Source of the DNA: Dipteronia dyeriana | Taxonomy: Eukaryota > Streptophyta > Magnoliopsida > Sapindales > Sapindaceae | Direction: 5' to 3' | Assembly: GCA_032871835.1 (NCBI GenBank) | Contig: CM065298.1 | Location: forward strand, 78,644,154-78,708,153 | Length of the DNA stretch: 64,000 nucleotides | In this document: piece by piece, positions 34,738 through 45,479 of the stretch | Layout of the letters: each line of letters begins with the position of its first letter | Position numbering within the stretch: the first letter of the stretch is position 1 | The notes under the pieces: generated by a model | Databases searched by the model: none | What the model was told of the DNA's origin: nothing | Seen by the model: the letters and a program-made list of their open reading frames with translations, nothing else | Program-made: the position numbers and the translations under genes

Positions 34738-36425
34738 TGATCGGTCTATTTCTATACATTTTTTTTGGTCCCATTTCCTATTATTTGTGCTCTACTCTTA
34801 GGTGAAATTAGGTATTTTATGTGTTTGTTGAGCATGTGTAGGTCACATTCCAGTCAAGAGGTGTTGGATGTTGTTTTGGAGAAAATAAGCGAAAAGACAA
34901 TGTTCGATCAAGTGCAGAACAACCATATTATGGGGCCCATATCTCTCAGCTCCAATCTAATTGTGTCCTACTGATTATGGATTGAAAGCCCCGGAAGTCT
35001 AGTTTCTGATGCACTTTACGGATTGCAATTCCGATATTCCTAGAAGAAGTTATATTCAATTTAGTAACCAAAAGTCAGTGCTGAAAAGTCAACCGTGGGC
35101 TAGACCACTGCACAAGCATAAGACCTACCTAGCGGTCTGAGGAGTGGTACATGGTAGAAGAATTCCGCGGTTTGGACCGTGGTGACCTACGGAACGACCC
35201 AGACCGCGGTTTGACAGATTTTTGGTGGAAAACCATTCCGAATTGGTCAAGAATTATTTTAAAACTTCCGAAATCAAATTCTAATGATTTTAGAAGACCA
35301 AAACATGATTGAGAAACTTCCAAAACTCAAATTATGAGTCAAACATCAAAAGAGGAAATTCAATTTAGGAAAGGATTCTTATTCCTTTTTTCATTCTACT
35401 TTCCCACTTGATGGATTTCCTAAACCTAAGAAGAATTGAGGGTTCACAAGGAAAAATCACCTATACATACTCCATATTTTTTACAATTGAAATTTACAAG
35501 CCAAGGGAGATTCTGGCCTACACCACACATCACCATACAACTTTCATTCATTTTTACACATCGAAGATTGAAGACGAAGAAGAATTCATCATTGAAAACT
35601 TAAAGAACTCATTGAAGGCCAAGATGGGTTTTATATTTTCTTTCTCTTGTCTTTCTATTTTTATGATGTGTAACTAAATTCATAACTAGGGAATTAATGT
35701 GAACCTTTTGTGAATGCTCATGTTTGGATTAATAATATTATTTCATCAACTCAATTCTTGATTTGTTCATTGTCCTCAATTGCTTAATCCTCATTAGTTG
35801 TAATATTTATTCACACCATAGACCAAGAGTGGATGATTATTTGGCATTATTTTAGGGTTAAGACTATCTGAGAATTAGGGTTAGAGTATAGACAAAACCT
35901 AGCTTTGATTAATGCTCTTTTGAATGAATGAATTTTATCTTTAGCATAGACCAAGCAATGTATAGAATTTGGTTCTTATTTATTACGCTTAACGGGTTTC
36001 CGATCATTGTTCACACCATAGACAAAGTGAATAGTGGTTGGAAATACTTGACTCATCCCACGATCATACAGTAATAGTCATATTAAAGATAAAGAATGAT
36101 CCCTTGAATTGATTGAATTTTATTTACAAATTAATTTCAAACATTGAATGTTCATAATTGGGGATCATTGATGACCTAATGCTTTCTCTCCCTGATCAGA
36201 ACCAAATCTTTTCAATTGCTTTCTTTAGTTTAATTTAATTTAGTTTCTGAATTTAAATAGTTCATTATCAAATTCTGGTTATTTTAATTTAACTTTAATT
36301 AAAATTACTTTTCAATTAATAAATCTCTAGTCCTTGTGGGAACGATCATTACTTGCCTCTGTACTTATCTTCACGATTCATGCACTTGCAAGTATTATTT
36401 TTATAAAACACGAATTTACACATCA
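34738..36425 (+). repeat. 3' LTR of the gypsy element
   Basis: TGATCGGTC at the start and TTTACACATCA at the end, 1688 bp. The final part contains CCTTGTGGGAACGATC and CACTTGCAAGTATT, phrases common near the 3' end of gypsy LTRs. GC-rich words with ACCGCGGT (35203-35210) interrupt the AT-rich background. The phrase 'TTCACACCATAGACNAAG' occurs at 35811, a related form at 35945 and again at 36010, a loose internal repeat. Confidence 0.7.
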
Positions 36426-36543
36426 GTGCCGAACTGGAGGCCTAGAACGGGGATCACCTCAAAAGCAAATATTTGCATCATAAGAATCCGTAAAATTTAG
36501 GAAACGATAAATAAAGTACAGGTTGTAATTCAAAGTTCTTACC

Positions 36544-37312
36544 AAAAGGGCATGAGATAGAATGTAAATGTTGTAGGTCTCCACGGTATGTACGTCAATG
36601 CCCTTTGCCTACTAGTGTCTCTCGAAACCCTTATGTCGCTCATAAAATGCATGCTTGAATGAACAAATGGTATGTCTGTACACGTGGGCACCCTACGGGA
36701 ACACTTCAAAAGCATCGAGGTCATTCACCAGCTAAAACTGCCAAACTGGAACCTTGAATCTCTCATCCAAACCCATCAGTATCCAATTCAAAATATAAAT
36801 GAGGTAGAGCTTCAGCATTGTACGCCTCCTAAAACTCTCCGAGGGTGAGAACAACCCTCAACTCCTCGAACGATACCTCATCAATACAACCAAAGTACCA
36901 TTGATGTATGCCATTCTCCGCTGTTTCATATCGGGTTGTGTCCGGTACAACGCCAAAACGTAATCCGGAGATCAGGCATAATTCCACCATTCGAAAACCT
37001 CACTGAATGGTTCCCTAACAGGAACCGCATCTCATCTTTTGGGCCATCATGATGCAACTCCTACAAAAGCAACTGATGGATAACACCACCCGAAAACTTC
37101 ATTCGTCGATCCATTGTCATGAAATACCCAAAACAGGACGCCATGAACCGCTGCAAGTCTTCAACAGTAAAATCTTTGGGGATCTGGTTCAGTGCATCGT
37201 TTATTCGGCCAAGGGTGTCAAAATGGTGGTGGCAAGTTAGTTTACCCTCGTACCAGTCTCCCTTAGAAGTTTTAAGCAAATCCTTCAACCTATTTCTCAT
37301 CTGAAATGTCAT
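36544..37312 (-). pseudogene. MULE second gene: DUF1985 exon
   Basis: On the minus strand, residues from 37312 read MTFQMRNRLKDLLKTSKGDW, then FTVEDLQRFMASCFGYFMTM, FSGGVIHQLLL, a stop, and after it EMRFLLGNHSVRFS. The order F-x2-SCFG-x2-F, FSG-x2-VH-x2-LL and the VRFS block is that of DUF1985, a domain of unknown function that precedes Ulp1 protease domains in plant MULE genes. Several further stops and frameshifts occur between 36725 and 37060. The exon ends at a donor TTTTG/GTAAGA (36541-36548 on the minus strand). It belongs with the protease exons at 28663-30790; the gypsy insert lies between. Confidence 0.75.
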
Positions 37313-37380
37313 TGAAACAATACCTAAGTAAACTGAAAAAAACTTTGAAACAACATTATAAGTCTTGGGAAACCAAGAAA

Positions 37381-37935
37381 AAGCTCGAGCCTTTACAAAA
37401 AAAAGCTCGGGCCTTTGTGAAAAAAAGCTCGGGCCTTTACGAAAAAAAACTCAGGCCTTTACGAAAAAAAACTCAGGCCTTTGCAAAAAAAGATCGGTCC
37501 TTTGATATAAAAGCTCGAAGCTTCAATAAAAAATTCTAAAAAAAAATGATAGATCATGTTTTAAAAATGCTCAGAGCCTTAAAACAAAGCTCGGAGCCTT
37601 AAAAAAAACTCGGAGCCTTAAAAATAAGCTCGGAGTCTTGAAAAATAAGCTTGAAGCTGAAAAAAAAATTGATCGCAGGATTGAAAAAAAAGCTCAAACC
37701 TTTACAAAAAAAGCTCGATCCATTCAAATAAAAGCTCAAATCCTTACAAAACAACTCGAACCTTTGAAAATAAACTCGGAGCTTTTTAAAAAAAGATCGA
37801 TCATGTACAAAAAAAACTTGATTTAACTAAACCTATTTTTTTTATAAAAAATAAAGCTCAGACCTCTTTCAAAAAAGATCGTTTCAACTACAAAACAACC
37901 CGGATCTCATTAAAAAAGTCTCGATTACCAAGATT
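37381..37935. repeat. Minisatellite, unit about 20 bp, 20 or more copies, in the MULE
   Basis: Repeats of the form [A]6-8-GCTCGGGCCTTTACG with variants (CTCAGGCC, CTCGGAGCC, GATCGGTCC, CTCGAACC). At least 20 units are recognisable between 37381 and 37830 and looser ones to 37935. Open frames on the plus strand that run Lys-Ala-Arg-Ala-Phe are by-products of the repeat. It lies upstream of the DUF1985 exon, probably within an intron or leader of the minus-strand gene. Confidence 0.85.
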
Positions 37936-38108
37936 TTATTCGACCTCAATAAATATTCAACCTCATTTCAAACTCTAACCTAAACCACAATAATTATCAG
38001 ATCCCCAATTCAACCCTAATCTACAATTTCAATCAACACAACACAGATCTAACATGCAATGCAAGTTCTCAACACTGAAACCAATAAAAAAAAACAAACT
38101 GAACTTAC

Positions 38109-38290
38109 CTCTGTCGATGGAAAAATTCTGGTGAAATATCGAAATGCCAGTGCTCTTTAAGTTCCGGTCACTTTATCGTCGATTAACTTCCCGTCGGTTT
38201 CTTTCTCACTATTGCTTTTCTCTCACTTTGAAAATGGCAATTTTTCTCTCTTTGTTTGAAAACGGCAACTCACTTTTAAGGGTATTTCAT
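38109..38290 (-). other. Probable leader / first exon of the MULE second gene
   Basis: The minus strand ends CATCGACAGAG/GTAAGTTC at 38109, a good plant splice donor. The sequence to the right is pyrimidine-rich when read on plus (TTTCTCTC, CTTTTCTC). No open frame of useful length. A first-exon reading is an inference from the donor site and position only. Confidence 0.4.
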
Positions 38291-39327
38291 ATGGTCACAT
38301 AAATTGGTATCTTTTAAACATATATTAATAAAGTGGTGTTACCCCCCTCCCCTTTAAATGGTGACATTAATTTTTCGAACCCTATATAATATGGGTACTA
38401 TTTAAACAGTTCAAGAAACCCGTTCTATGGGTGTATTGAATTAAGATTCTCAAGAATATTTAAAGACTTTATAAATCTGTACGTATTCAATTTGGACATT
38501 TAGATTTCAAATTTTAGCTACTGATATGTTATATATCACCAATAATCAATCGAAACTTCCATCGCTCTATAGTTTTGTCAAGTGTTAGAAGATCGGTTTA
38601 AGAAAATGTCTCTAGAGCTTTCCAATTTTTGTTGTGCTTTTCTTTACCTAGTTTTGTTGTATAGTACTTTTTCTAATGTGTTGGTGATGTTGGATTGTTG
38701 GCCATCCGGTGAGAATTTGGATCGTTGGATATCATTTGAGAATTTGTACGGTTGGAGTGGCGGTTGATGTAGATCTGGTGAGGATCAGATATTGGGGCGT
38801 GAGATCTGGTATTCTCATATTTATTAATTTTTCTTTTAATTTTTTTAAAATAATTTGTGTTGCTTTTTTTATTTTTTTTTATTTGTACTGATATTTTTTT
38901 TAATATATATAAAAGGAAGGGTAATTTGGACATTTTTCACCTACAGTTAAAATTAACAGTTAGACGTGGGGACATTTACTCCAATTTATCCTAATTTTTA
39001 ATTAATATTATAGTTAAGTAATAAAAAAATTTAGGGTTGATGTGACAAGGTTTGATCATAGAACTTATTAGTAATTTATTAATTTATTTATTAATATATC
39101 AAAAGTCGAAATTACCCTTAATTAGTTATGGACCGACAATGGTCCATGGTCAAGAAGTAGTGAGTATTATTATGATTTTTTTAAATGGTTCTATGTGATT
39201 ACATATATAATCAAAGTATGTTTGTGTAATTTGCTTTTTTTTTTACAATTCATTATTTTAAACCGGCTCAAATTAGTTTCGGGTTTTTCTTATCAAGTCT
39301 CCAAAAGCAAATAGAAACTGAAATTTA
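38291..39327. other. AT-rich stretch without recognised feature
   Basis: I find no coding or element signature. It has poly-T runs (38850-38900), TTAATTTATTTATTAAT-type text near 39075, and 60-90-codon chance frames. Confidence 0.6.
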
Positions 39328-39761
39328 GATTTTCTTAAAAAAAAAAAGAGTTTTGTTGGTAATACAAGACGCTTGATTTGTGTATCTATTCTCTGTATTT
39401 CATTATATTTTGTTTTGATAATTGCATGTAATTCTGTCATTTGTATGAAGTACCGACATTATGTTGTGGTAGAATAAAAAATTATAAACATAATACAAAA
39501 AGTATATAAAGTATAAAAGGAAATATAGCAAAAATCCTTACAATAGAAATAAGAAACAAATGTATTTTAAATATAGTCACAACAAAGATAAAATTAAAAA
39601 AGCTTTTAAAGAAATAAAGAAAGTTTATAAAAGAAAAAACCATAAAAAATGTAAATGTTATTTATGTGGAAAGATAGCACATGTTAAACCAAATTATCCA
39701 GAAGCCAAAAATAAAACTAATGTGGCAGAACTAGTAGAGATAGAGCACTTAGAAATTCTAT
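39328..39761 (+). pseudogene. Endogenous caulimovirid capsid fragment, copy 1
   Basis: An integrated pararetrovirus (Caulimoviridae) remnant. The translated region is very rich in Lys and Tyr (39470-39640), followed at about 39648-39690 by a zinc-knuckle box CYLCGKIAHVKPNY, a CX2CX4HX4C form whose last Cys is Tyr. Caulimovirid capsid proteins end in such a basic region with a knuckle that binds nucleic acid. The frame is broken before and after, with the open part at 39560-39763. The whole unit from 39328 is repeated at 39762, giving a direct duplication of about 434 bp. The strong AT content and Lys/Tyr bias recall AT-rich caulimovirids such as solendo- or cavemoviruses, but the genus is not proven. 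Confidence 0.65.
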
Positions 39762-40650
39762 GATTTTCTTAAAATATAACTAGTTTTGTTGGTAATACAA
39801 GATGCTTGATTTGTGTATTTGTTCTCTCTATTTCATTATATTTTGTTTTGATAAGTGTATGTGATTTTGGTAGACTTGGTAAAATTTTACACGACCCAAA
39901 CACATTCGAAAATAACGATTGGTGGGTCTAGTTTACCGAATCGAGTTATTAAAGAGTCAACATATTAAAACACGAAATATAATGGATCAGCTTTAGTTTC
40001 ACCTTTAAAAAACCGTTAATTCGATAACCTATTAGTATATAAAAAAAAATAATGTATTTCTGAAAGTTATTATAAAAATCTTTGTATAGTCAAGTTATAG
40101 AATTTATAAATATATATATATATATAATTATGGTTGAAATATATTATACTAATTAATTTAAAAAAAAAACTAATTTTTCTCTTTTTTTGAAAGAGGAAAA
40201 ATTCCTAATTTTTTTCAATTTCTAAATTATAAACTCTAAAACTATAAATTAATTATATCACGTTATTATAAGCCTAACCCTAAAAATCTATTCAACTGGT
40301 TTAACAAATGGTTTCTGATTTACATATTTGGGTGGAACAATTTTAACAGGACCCAAACACGAACCGACACGAATTCGTAATAACACGACTCATTGTCATA
40401 TCTAGATTTATATGAAGTACTGACATTAGATTGTGGTAGAATAAAATATTATAAGCATAAATACAAGAAATATAAAAAGTATAAAAAGAAATATAGCAAA
40501 AAGCCTTACGATAAAAAGATAAAATTAAATACAGTCACAACAAAGATAAAGTTAAAAAAGCTTTTAAAGAATGAAAGAAAGTTTATAAAAGAAAAGACCA
40601 TAAAAAATGTGAATGATACTCATGTGAAAAGATATGACATACTAAATTGA
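39762..40650 (+). pseudogene. Endogenous caulimovirid capsid fragment, copy 2 (interrupted)
   Basis: Starts GATTTTCTTAAAA like copy 1 and shares the GTTTTGTTGGTAATACAAGA, ATTTGTGTAT and TATTTTGTTTTGATAA phrases, then is interrupted by an insert (39871-40404). It resumes with ATGAAGTACTGACATTA, and the Lys/Tyr-rich frame follows (40393-40650: YYKHKYKKYKKYKKK). The end differs from copy 1: the knuckle region is degraded (near 40620), so copy 2 lacks recognisable ligands. Both copies are non-functional. Confidence 0.65.
39871..40404. mobile_element. Small non-autonomous insert within capsid copy 2
   Basis: About 530 bp with no coding frame, absent from copy 1 at the same place. The ends look like imperfect inverted repeats: TAGACTTGGTAAAA at the left and, read inverted, TAGATATGACAATG at the right. 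Internal words such as ACACGACCCAAACAC and ACACGAACCGACACG resemble small plant hAT-type elements. Flanks GATTTTGG and GATTTATA match at 5 of 8 bases, a weak candidate for an 8-bp target duplication. Confidence 0.5.
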
Positions 40651-41059
40651 GAGAGATTAGAGATTAGTTAAGGGGATACGAGCCTATGATATACTTGCAC
40701 ATTTGAGGATTAGATGAGTTTAGGACGTAATTAGGAGGATTGTCACGGTTGAGTCATTTCCCTAGTGTAACCACATTTCATGCATATCTCCATTCCATAT
40801 ATCATTGTATATATTATTTATATAAATTATTTAGTTATATTATTATTCACTTTTCCACACACGCAACACACGAGTCCGCTCGGAGTGTTGTAATAATAGC
40901 TAGAACTAGAGACGATCGGTGAATCTTACCTCCCTGTGGATCGATCCCTTGCTTTCCACTGTGCTAATCTCTTTGACTTGTGCCCTAGGCCGAATTTAAA
41001 TGTTCATATTTGACGACACTGCAACGACGTGTCCCATCAGTGGTTAACCCCCTTTCGAA
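40651..41059 (+). other. LTR-like end fragment
   Basis: No frame. The phrase CCTCCCTGTGGATCGATCCC (40930-40949) is common near the 3' end of gypsy LTRs, so this is possibly the end of an LTR. Its borders are unknown and it is not visibly related to the LTR-like block at 44690-45479. Confidence 0.35.
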
Positions 41060-44000
41060 TTCCCTCAGTATGACGGTATTAAAAGCTGGGAATCTTTTGT
41101 AGCGATCAATGTTCTAGACTTCAAGGGCCAACCTAGATTCTTGAGAAAGCACCTCCATACTAACTTTCTGTTGCTCCAAGTCTTAGGCCAGGTGCTCATA
41201 GTGGATGTGAGCCTCCTTATATGCCTGCTGCGTTTCAAGCACGACTTAATGGCCAGAGGTAATGGTGTCTTGAGTTAGTCGAGTCTCTTCCTGAGATTTC
41301 TTCGTTATCGTCTCGGCTAGGATGGCCCTCGACTCAAGTTGCGCATTCTGCAATTTTGCTTTGGCGACCCTCTTCTCTAGCTCAATATTTCTCATGGTAA
41401 GCTACCTAAGGGTTACCTTAGATGCTGAAGCCCTACTTTGGATGTTGGCTATAGTCTTTCACAGGGCAAGCTCAGTTATAGCGTGTACCTTTCGCTCCTC
41501 TTCATATTGCTTAACCTCGGAAGCACAAGCAGGAGGACTTGAGAGCATCATCTTTTTCGGTAAGAGCTTTCTTCAACTGAGATATCTCAACAGGCTACCC
41601 CTTTTAATCAGCTAAGGCTCGGGTCAGCTCCTCCACAGCCTAAAGAAAAGGGGTAAGAGTTAGAGAAACTGGAAAATATACAAGAAAAAGACTACGCATA
41701 AGGCACTTACAAAAACCCCATTGTTAAAAATCATGTGAATCCGCTCAGAAACAGCGGCAGTCCTGGCTTCCCTCTAGTACCCATTGCCAATATACCCCTC
41801 ACCAGCTGACATTGATCGAAGCTTGAAAAGAGGATCAGCTTGAGAACTGCTTAAGCTAATGGGATGGAGGATCCAAAAATTGGAACAGTTGGAATTACTG
41901 ATGGGATGGATTGGTTGTGGTTGAAGGCATTACTAGATTAGTCGGATCAGTAACATTCAGTGTCTTTAAGACCGTAGCACCCTTACCACCCTAAGAAGCA
42001 GTTACAAGAGCATCAAAACTCTGTCTCTTATGAGCTTGACCTTCAATGACACCTTCCTTAGAGAGGGACCCGAGCGATGTAATAGAGGGAATATTCCCAG
42101 ACTGGGTTGCATAAACATCCTTAATTAACTTAATTACAGCACCAGTCGTTGACTTTAGTACCAATCCAAGCATTTGCTCCTCTGTGATGTCAAGCAGATC
42201 ATCGTCAACAAATTGCTCCTCCTAGTTAAGCTCCCCATCATCAGATTCAGAGTCAATAAAGACTATCTGACGTTTAACAGAAAACTCCATGGGGGCCTTC
42301 CCTGGATGATGTGTTGGGAGCTCTGTGAGGGAGCGATCGGGTTGGATCTAAGAAGGTAAGGGACAAGCTTGAGGCATTGCTACATCGGCGACCTTAGTTG
42401 ATTCAGGTGGGACATAAGAGGATGCCAAAACCATTCGATCACCCCTTATCTTCGACCGCTGCTCCCGTAGAATCAATTTAGTTAGGGCCCCTTGATCATC
42501 CTCCTCTTCTTCATCCAAAACAATTGAGCAAATATCCGGCAGAGATGGCAACACATCAGTATCACTTGGAACCTCCACTCTCTTACGGATGGCCTTAGGG
42601 TAGAATATCCCTCCATTATTTTCTCTACCTTATTGTCAAGGATCTTGTCATCAGACTCAGCCCTATAAGATTTGCCCTCACTTGGCTCCTCCTGACATCG
42701 CTTGTCCTTTGTGGACCTATCTTGGCTCGATCTCTCCTTACTTAACCGGTCATGGTCAGATCCTTATGTGGAAGATTGTACTCAACCAGACTTATCCCTA
42801 GACGACCCCCTCTGACCGTTTCGAGGGGAGGGGGATCATCACTACTTCGAGGGGGGGAGGATCATTAATGCTTGCCACAACTTTGTCAGCAGGAACCGTC
42901 GATAAGTCATGATCAGACGTGTATAGCTACTCCACAAAGTCATGTTCCGAAGGAGCAATTCCTTGAACCATATGATCAGCAGTCGCTCTTCTGCTCACCC
43001 GATAAAAATTTTTTGCCTTTCGACCTGCTCACCAGCTGTGATGTCCAATTCATATATTGAAAAGAAAGACATCACAGGAATTAATGAGCAAAAGATATAA
43101 GCAACCATCAGGAGGTTTAAAGGTAGAGACTTATGACACCTGCATCTGGCGGATATCTCGAGAAAGAGACTCAGTTCAATCAACTCCTTCTCCAAGTATA
43201 AGTTATGGTGATCCCTGACCTCCCAAGGAGTCTGAGCCACATTAACTACCATGTCAGCCTATTCTCTAGTCATAAAAGGTGTAGTCTTGTTCCACAGCTC
43301 GGGGCTATAGAAATGCCTTGGGATACTGCTTCGGTTTAGCCGATGGGAAGAATCAGCCACTACAATCTAACCCCAGTCTCCATTGACAAAGAACCAACTA
43401 TTTTTTCAGTACTTGTTGGAAGAAGGAAACCTCCAGATGAAGCCTTTGTGGTCTTTATACGTTGGATGGTTAGGCTTTTACTTATAATCATTGGGAATCC
43501 AGTTGCTCGGTAACAACGCCTTAAGATAAAAAGTCCCTTATGTATAAGAGCGATCCAAAGTATAAAAGTTATGTATCTTCTGGGGGGTCGGAGGTATTTT
43601 GTCCCAAACTGCTTCCACAAATGTCATAAGCTGATCAACTCCCGGTATGAGTTGGTCGTCAGCTGAGCAGAGGCAACACTCGTATCTGTCAAGAATCGAG
43701 CGATGAAAGACTGTAAGCCGAAAGTGACCTCAGAAGACAGAATGGCCCCATAAATCACAACCATACCAAGAGTCGGATTCCACATTGCGCGCTGACCACT
43801 GCAGGCCAATTACACCGAATAAAGGAGGTCGATTCGATCCCTAAACTTGTAAGTTCCTCATCTTTCACCATATTTATCTCGAGATCAAAGGTGCAAGGAT
43901 GGTCAGCTGTAAATCTCAGCATACGAGCTCGTCATTCCCTCGGGACATCCTTCATCTTTAATGTCTGGGAAACTATCTTTAAGTCGTTCGCCAGACGGGT

Positions 44001-44336
44001 GGTTTCTTTGGGTAAAGCCCTAGAATTTTGCCTTGTTGTCTTCGATATATCTGAATAAACACCAATAGAAGTTGAACCAAGAAGGTTAGCAGAAGAAGGA
44101 ATAAACCCGGAACGGGCCATGGAATAATCTACATTCAAAGCGATAGGTTGGGACGAATGAGTATAAGTGTGAAAACGACCCCAAATAATGGATTCAAGCC
44201 TAGCAATATTCTCATTGTCGCCAGCCTCGATGGTATGCATGAGAAGTTTGAAATATCGATAACGAAGAGTTGGATCCATACTTGGAATATAAGTGAATGC
44301 AGTGGAAACATAGAAGTTTAAAATCAAAAAAAGCAA
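41060..44336 (-). pseudogene. Antisense 'putative gypsy-type transposon' gene remnant
   Basis: Open pieces on the minus strand (44336-43932, 43809-43624, 43620-43360, 43252-42995 and 42578-42348) belong to one decayed gene. It contains AIWNP-like and 'EVTFGLQSFIARFLTDTSVA' motifs, then LTTNSYRELI, that resemble the N-terminal domain of plant proteins annotated 'putative gypsy type transposon' (Transposase_28 family). The middle is acidic and Ser-rich, and the tail (41060-41700) has a coiled-coil look. Such extra genes, often in antisense, are known from Tat-lineage gypsy elements. Base composition is distinctly more GC-rich than the surroundings. It has many stops and frame changes. The function is unknown; the domain assignment rests on my recall of the family pattern. 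Confidence 0.5.
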
Positions 44337-44689
44337 GAATCTAAAGAAGAGAAAAAGCTAGGATTTTTTACAGATAAGCTCTATGAAGTCGTGAGGGAAA
44401 AATGAAAAGTCCTTGAACTATACATAGGGGCAGATGACATCATAAGAGCACGTACATATCACCAGACATGAATAAGAGTAGGTGCACACGAAACGAAAAA
44501 CACATGCCGTTTGAAAGTCAAAAAAGTGGCAGAATGATTGCATCAGTCGAAACGAGCGTAATTGACATTAACGTTCAGCCGAGAAGCATTAAATGCACAT
44601 TAATGAACATCACGACAAAAAAAAAAAGTTAAACAGACATAATCGAGTGGGTTCCACTTCGAATGAGCTACTCGGTCTTGTTTGTTTAA
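44337..44689. other. Spacer upstream of the antisense gene
   Basis: No frame or clear element signature. It is the 5' side of the antisense gene and, on the plus strand, the region just before the LTR-like block. Confidence 0.5.
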
Positions 44690-45479
44690 GAGGTGTTGTT
44701 ATTGGAAAATTCAAGATGATGTGACACGTAAGTAAAAGACAAGAGCCGAGGGTGCCACATCGCCAGAAGTCAACCAGATCAAATGAATCCTAGTTAACCA
44801 AAGAGAACTTGTCAAACCCCCTCGACCAAGATAACGCAAATGATCTGATAGGAAGATTCGCTCGGAGTTGTCAAGATGGTCGGGGTGAAGGTTGTGGTTG
44901 GGTAAAACAACCGATTAGGGAGAGAAAACTTGGTAAGGTAAAATAAGCGATCAGAAGCGCGACACGTAGATAGCATCCAGATTCGATGGAATCATGACCC
45001 AAATACATAGAGGGAGAGTCCTACTGAAATAAGATGTCTAGAAGCATACTCTGATAAGGAAACAAACTTCCTTATAAATTATCAGAGTCTAGATTAGGAA
45101 AGAGATCTAAGGACGATTGAAATACAATCAAAACAAAACAGGAAAAAAGAAAAGCACGACTCAATGAAGTTAGAATATCCTTAGCTGACAAGGACTTTCC
45201 TTACTTGTATGCCACGAATTTGGGTTCTATGAATATATAAATAAACCCTAATAATGGCCATAAAGTGGTTAACATAAATTGACTAGCAAGAGTGTAAGAT
45301 TGATCAAGTGTGTAATTGCCTTTAACATAGTGAATTTTCTCATCGATTATCGACAACCATGGACGTTACCCCACATTGGGGTTTTACCAAGTAAAACTCT
45401 GTGTCTTAATTATTTTCTGCTTACTTTAATTTGCAATCTGTTATCATTCTGCATTACTTGTGTGGCAGGAGGTTAATCC
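44690..45479 (+). repeat. LTR-like block with TATA box
   Basis: Contains a TATA box (TATATAAATAAACC, 45230-45243) followed after about 110 bp by ACCATGGACGTTACCCC and GGGGTTTTACCAAGT, the pattern of the R/U5 part of several plant LTRs. Candidate ends are TGTTGTTATTGG (about 44693) and TTAATCCA (about 45479), but no second copy lies in the window to confirm them. It may be the 3' LTR of the element carrying the antisense gene, or a solo LTR of another family. Confidence 0.45.

Larger units (their letters stand above)
30960..36425 (+). mobile_element. Ty3/gypsy element, 3' half (Tat/Athila-like), inserted in the MULE
   Basis: Only the 3' half is present: a chimeric gag-like frame (30969-31757), a long non-coding spacer, a polypurine tract and one LTR (34738-36425). 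Support comes from the phrase GGTGGGAGGCAACCCACC (31868-31885), common after pol in Athila and Tat elements, the ATTGAGGACAATGTTTAG phrase (about 32613), and TTGCTCGAGGACTAATAAAAG (about 34700) followed by a GGGG tract and LTR start TGAT. The 5' half with gag-pol is missing, so the left border is approximate and no target duplication could be paired. It splits the DUF1985 and protease parts of the MULE gene. Confidence 0.65.
26519..38290. mobile_element. Mutator-like element (MULE) with transposase and Ulp1-type protease gene
   Basis: Two convergent genes: a transposase on plus (26590-28437) and a Ulp1-protease/DUF1985 gene on minus (from about 38200 back to 28663). MULEs carrying Ulp1-like genes are known in plants (the Kaonashi type). 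The left end is lost against the copia-A LTR, so I cannot test terminal inverted repeats or the 9-bp target duplication. The right end is placed near 38290, after the leader of the second gene, but is not proven. The minus-strand gene is split by the gypsy insert at about 30960-36425. Confidence 0.75.

Noticed and set aside
37306..37826. Two open frames on plus (77 and 62 codons) with repeated Lys-Ala-Arg text
   Set aside because: They are by-products of the 20-bp A-rich minisatellite. No start context, no domain, and the frame shifts with unit length.
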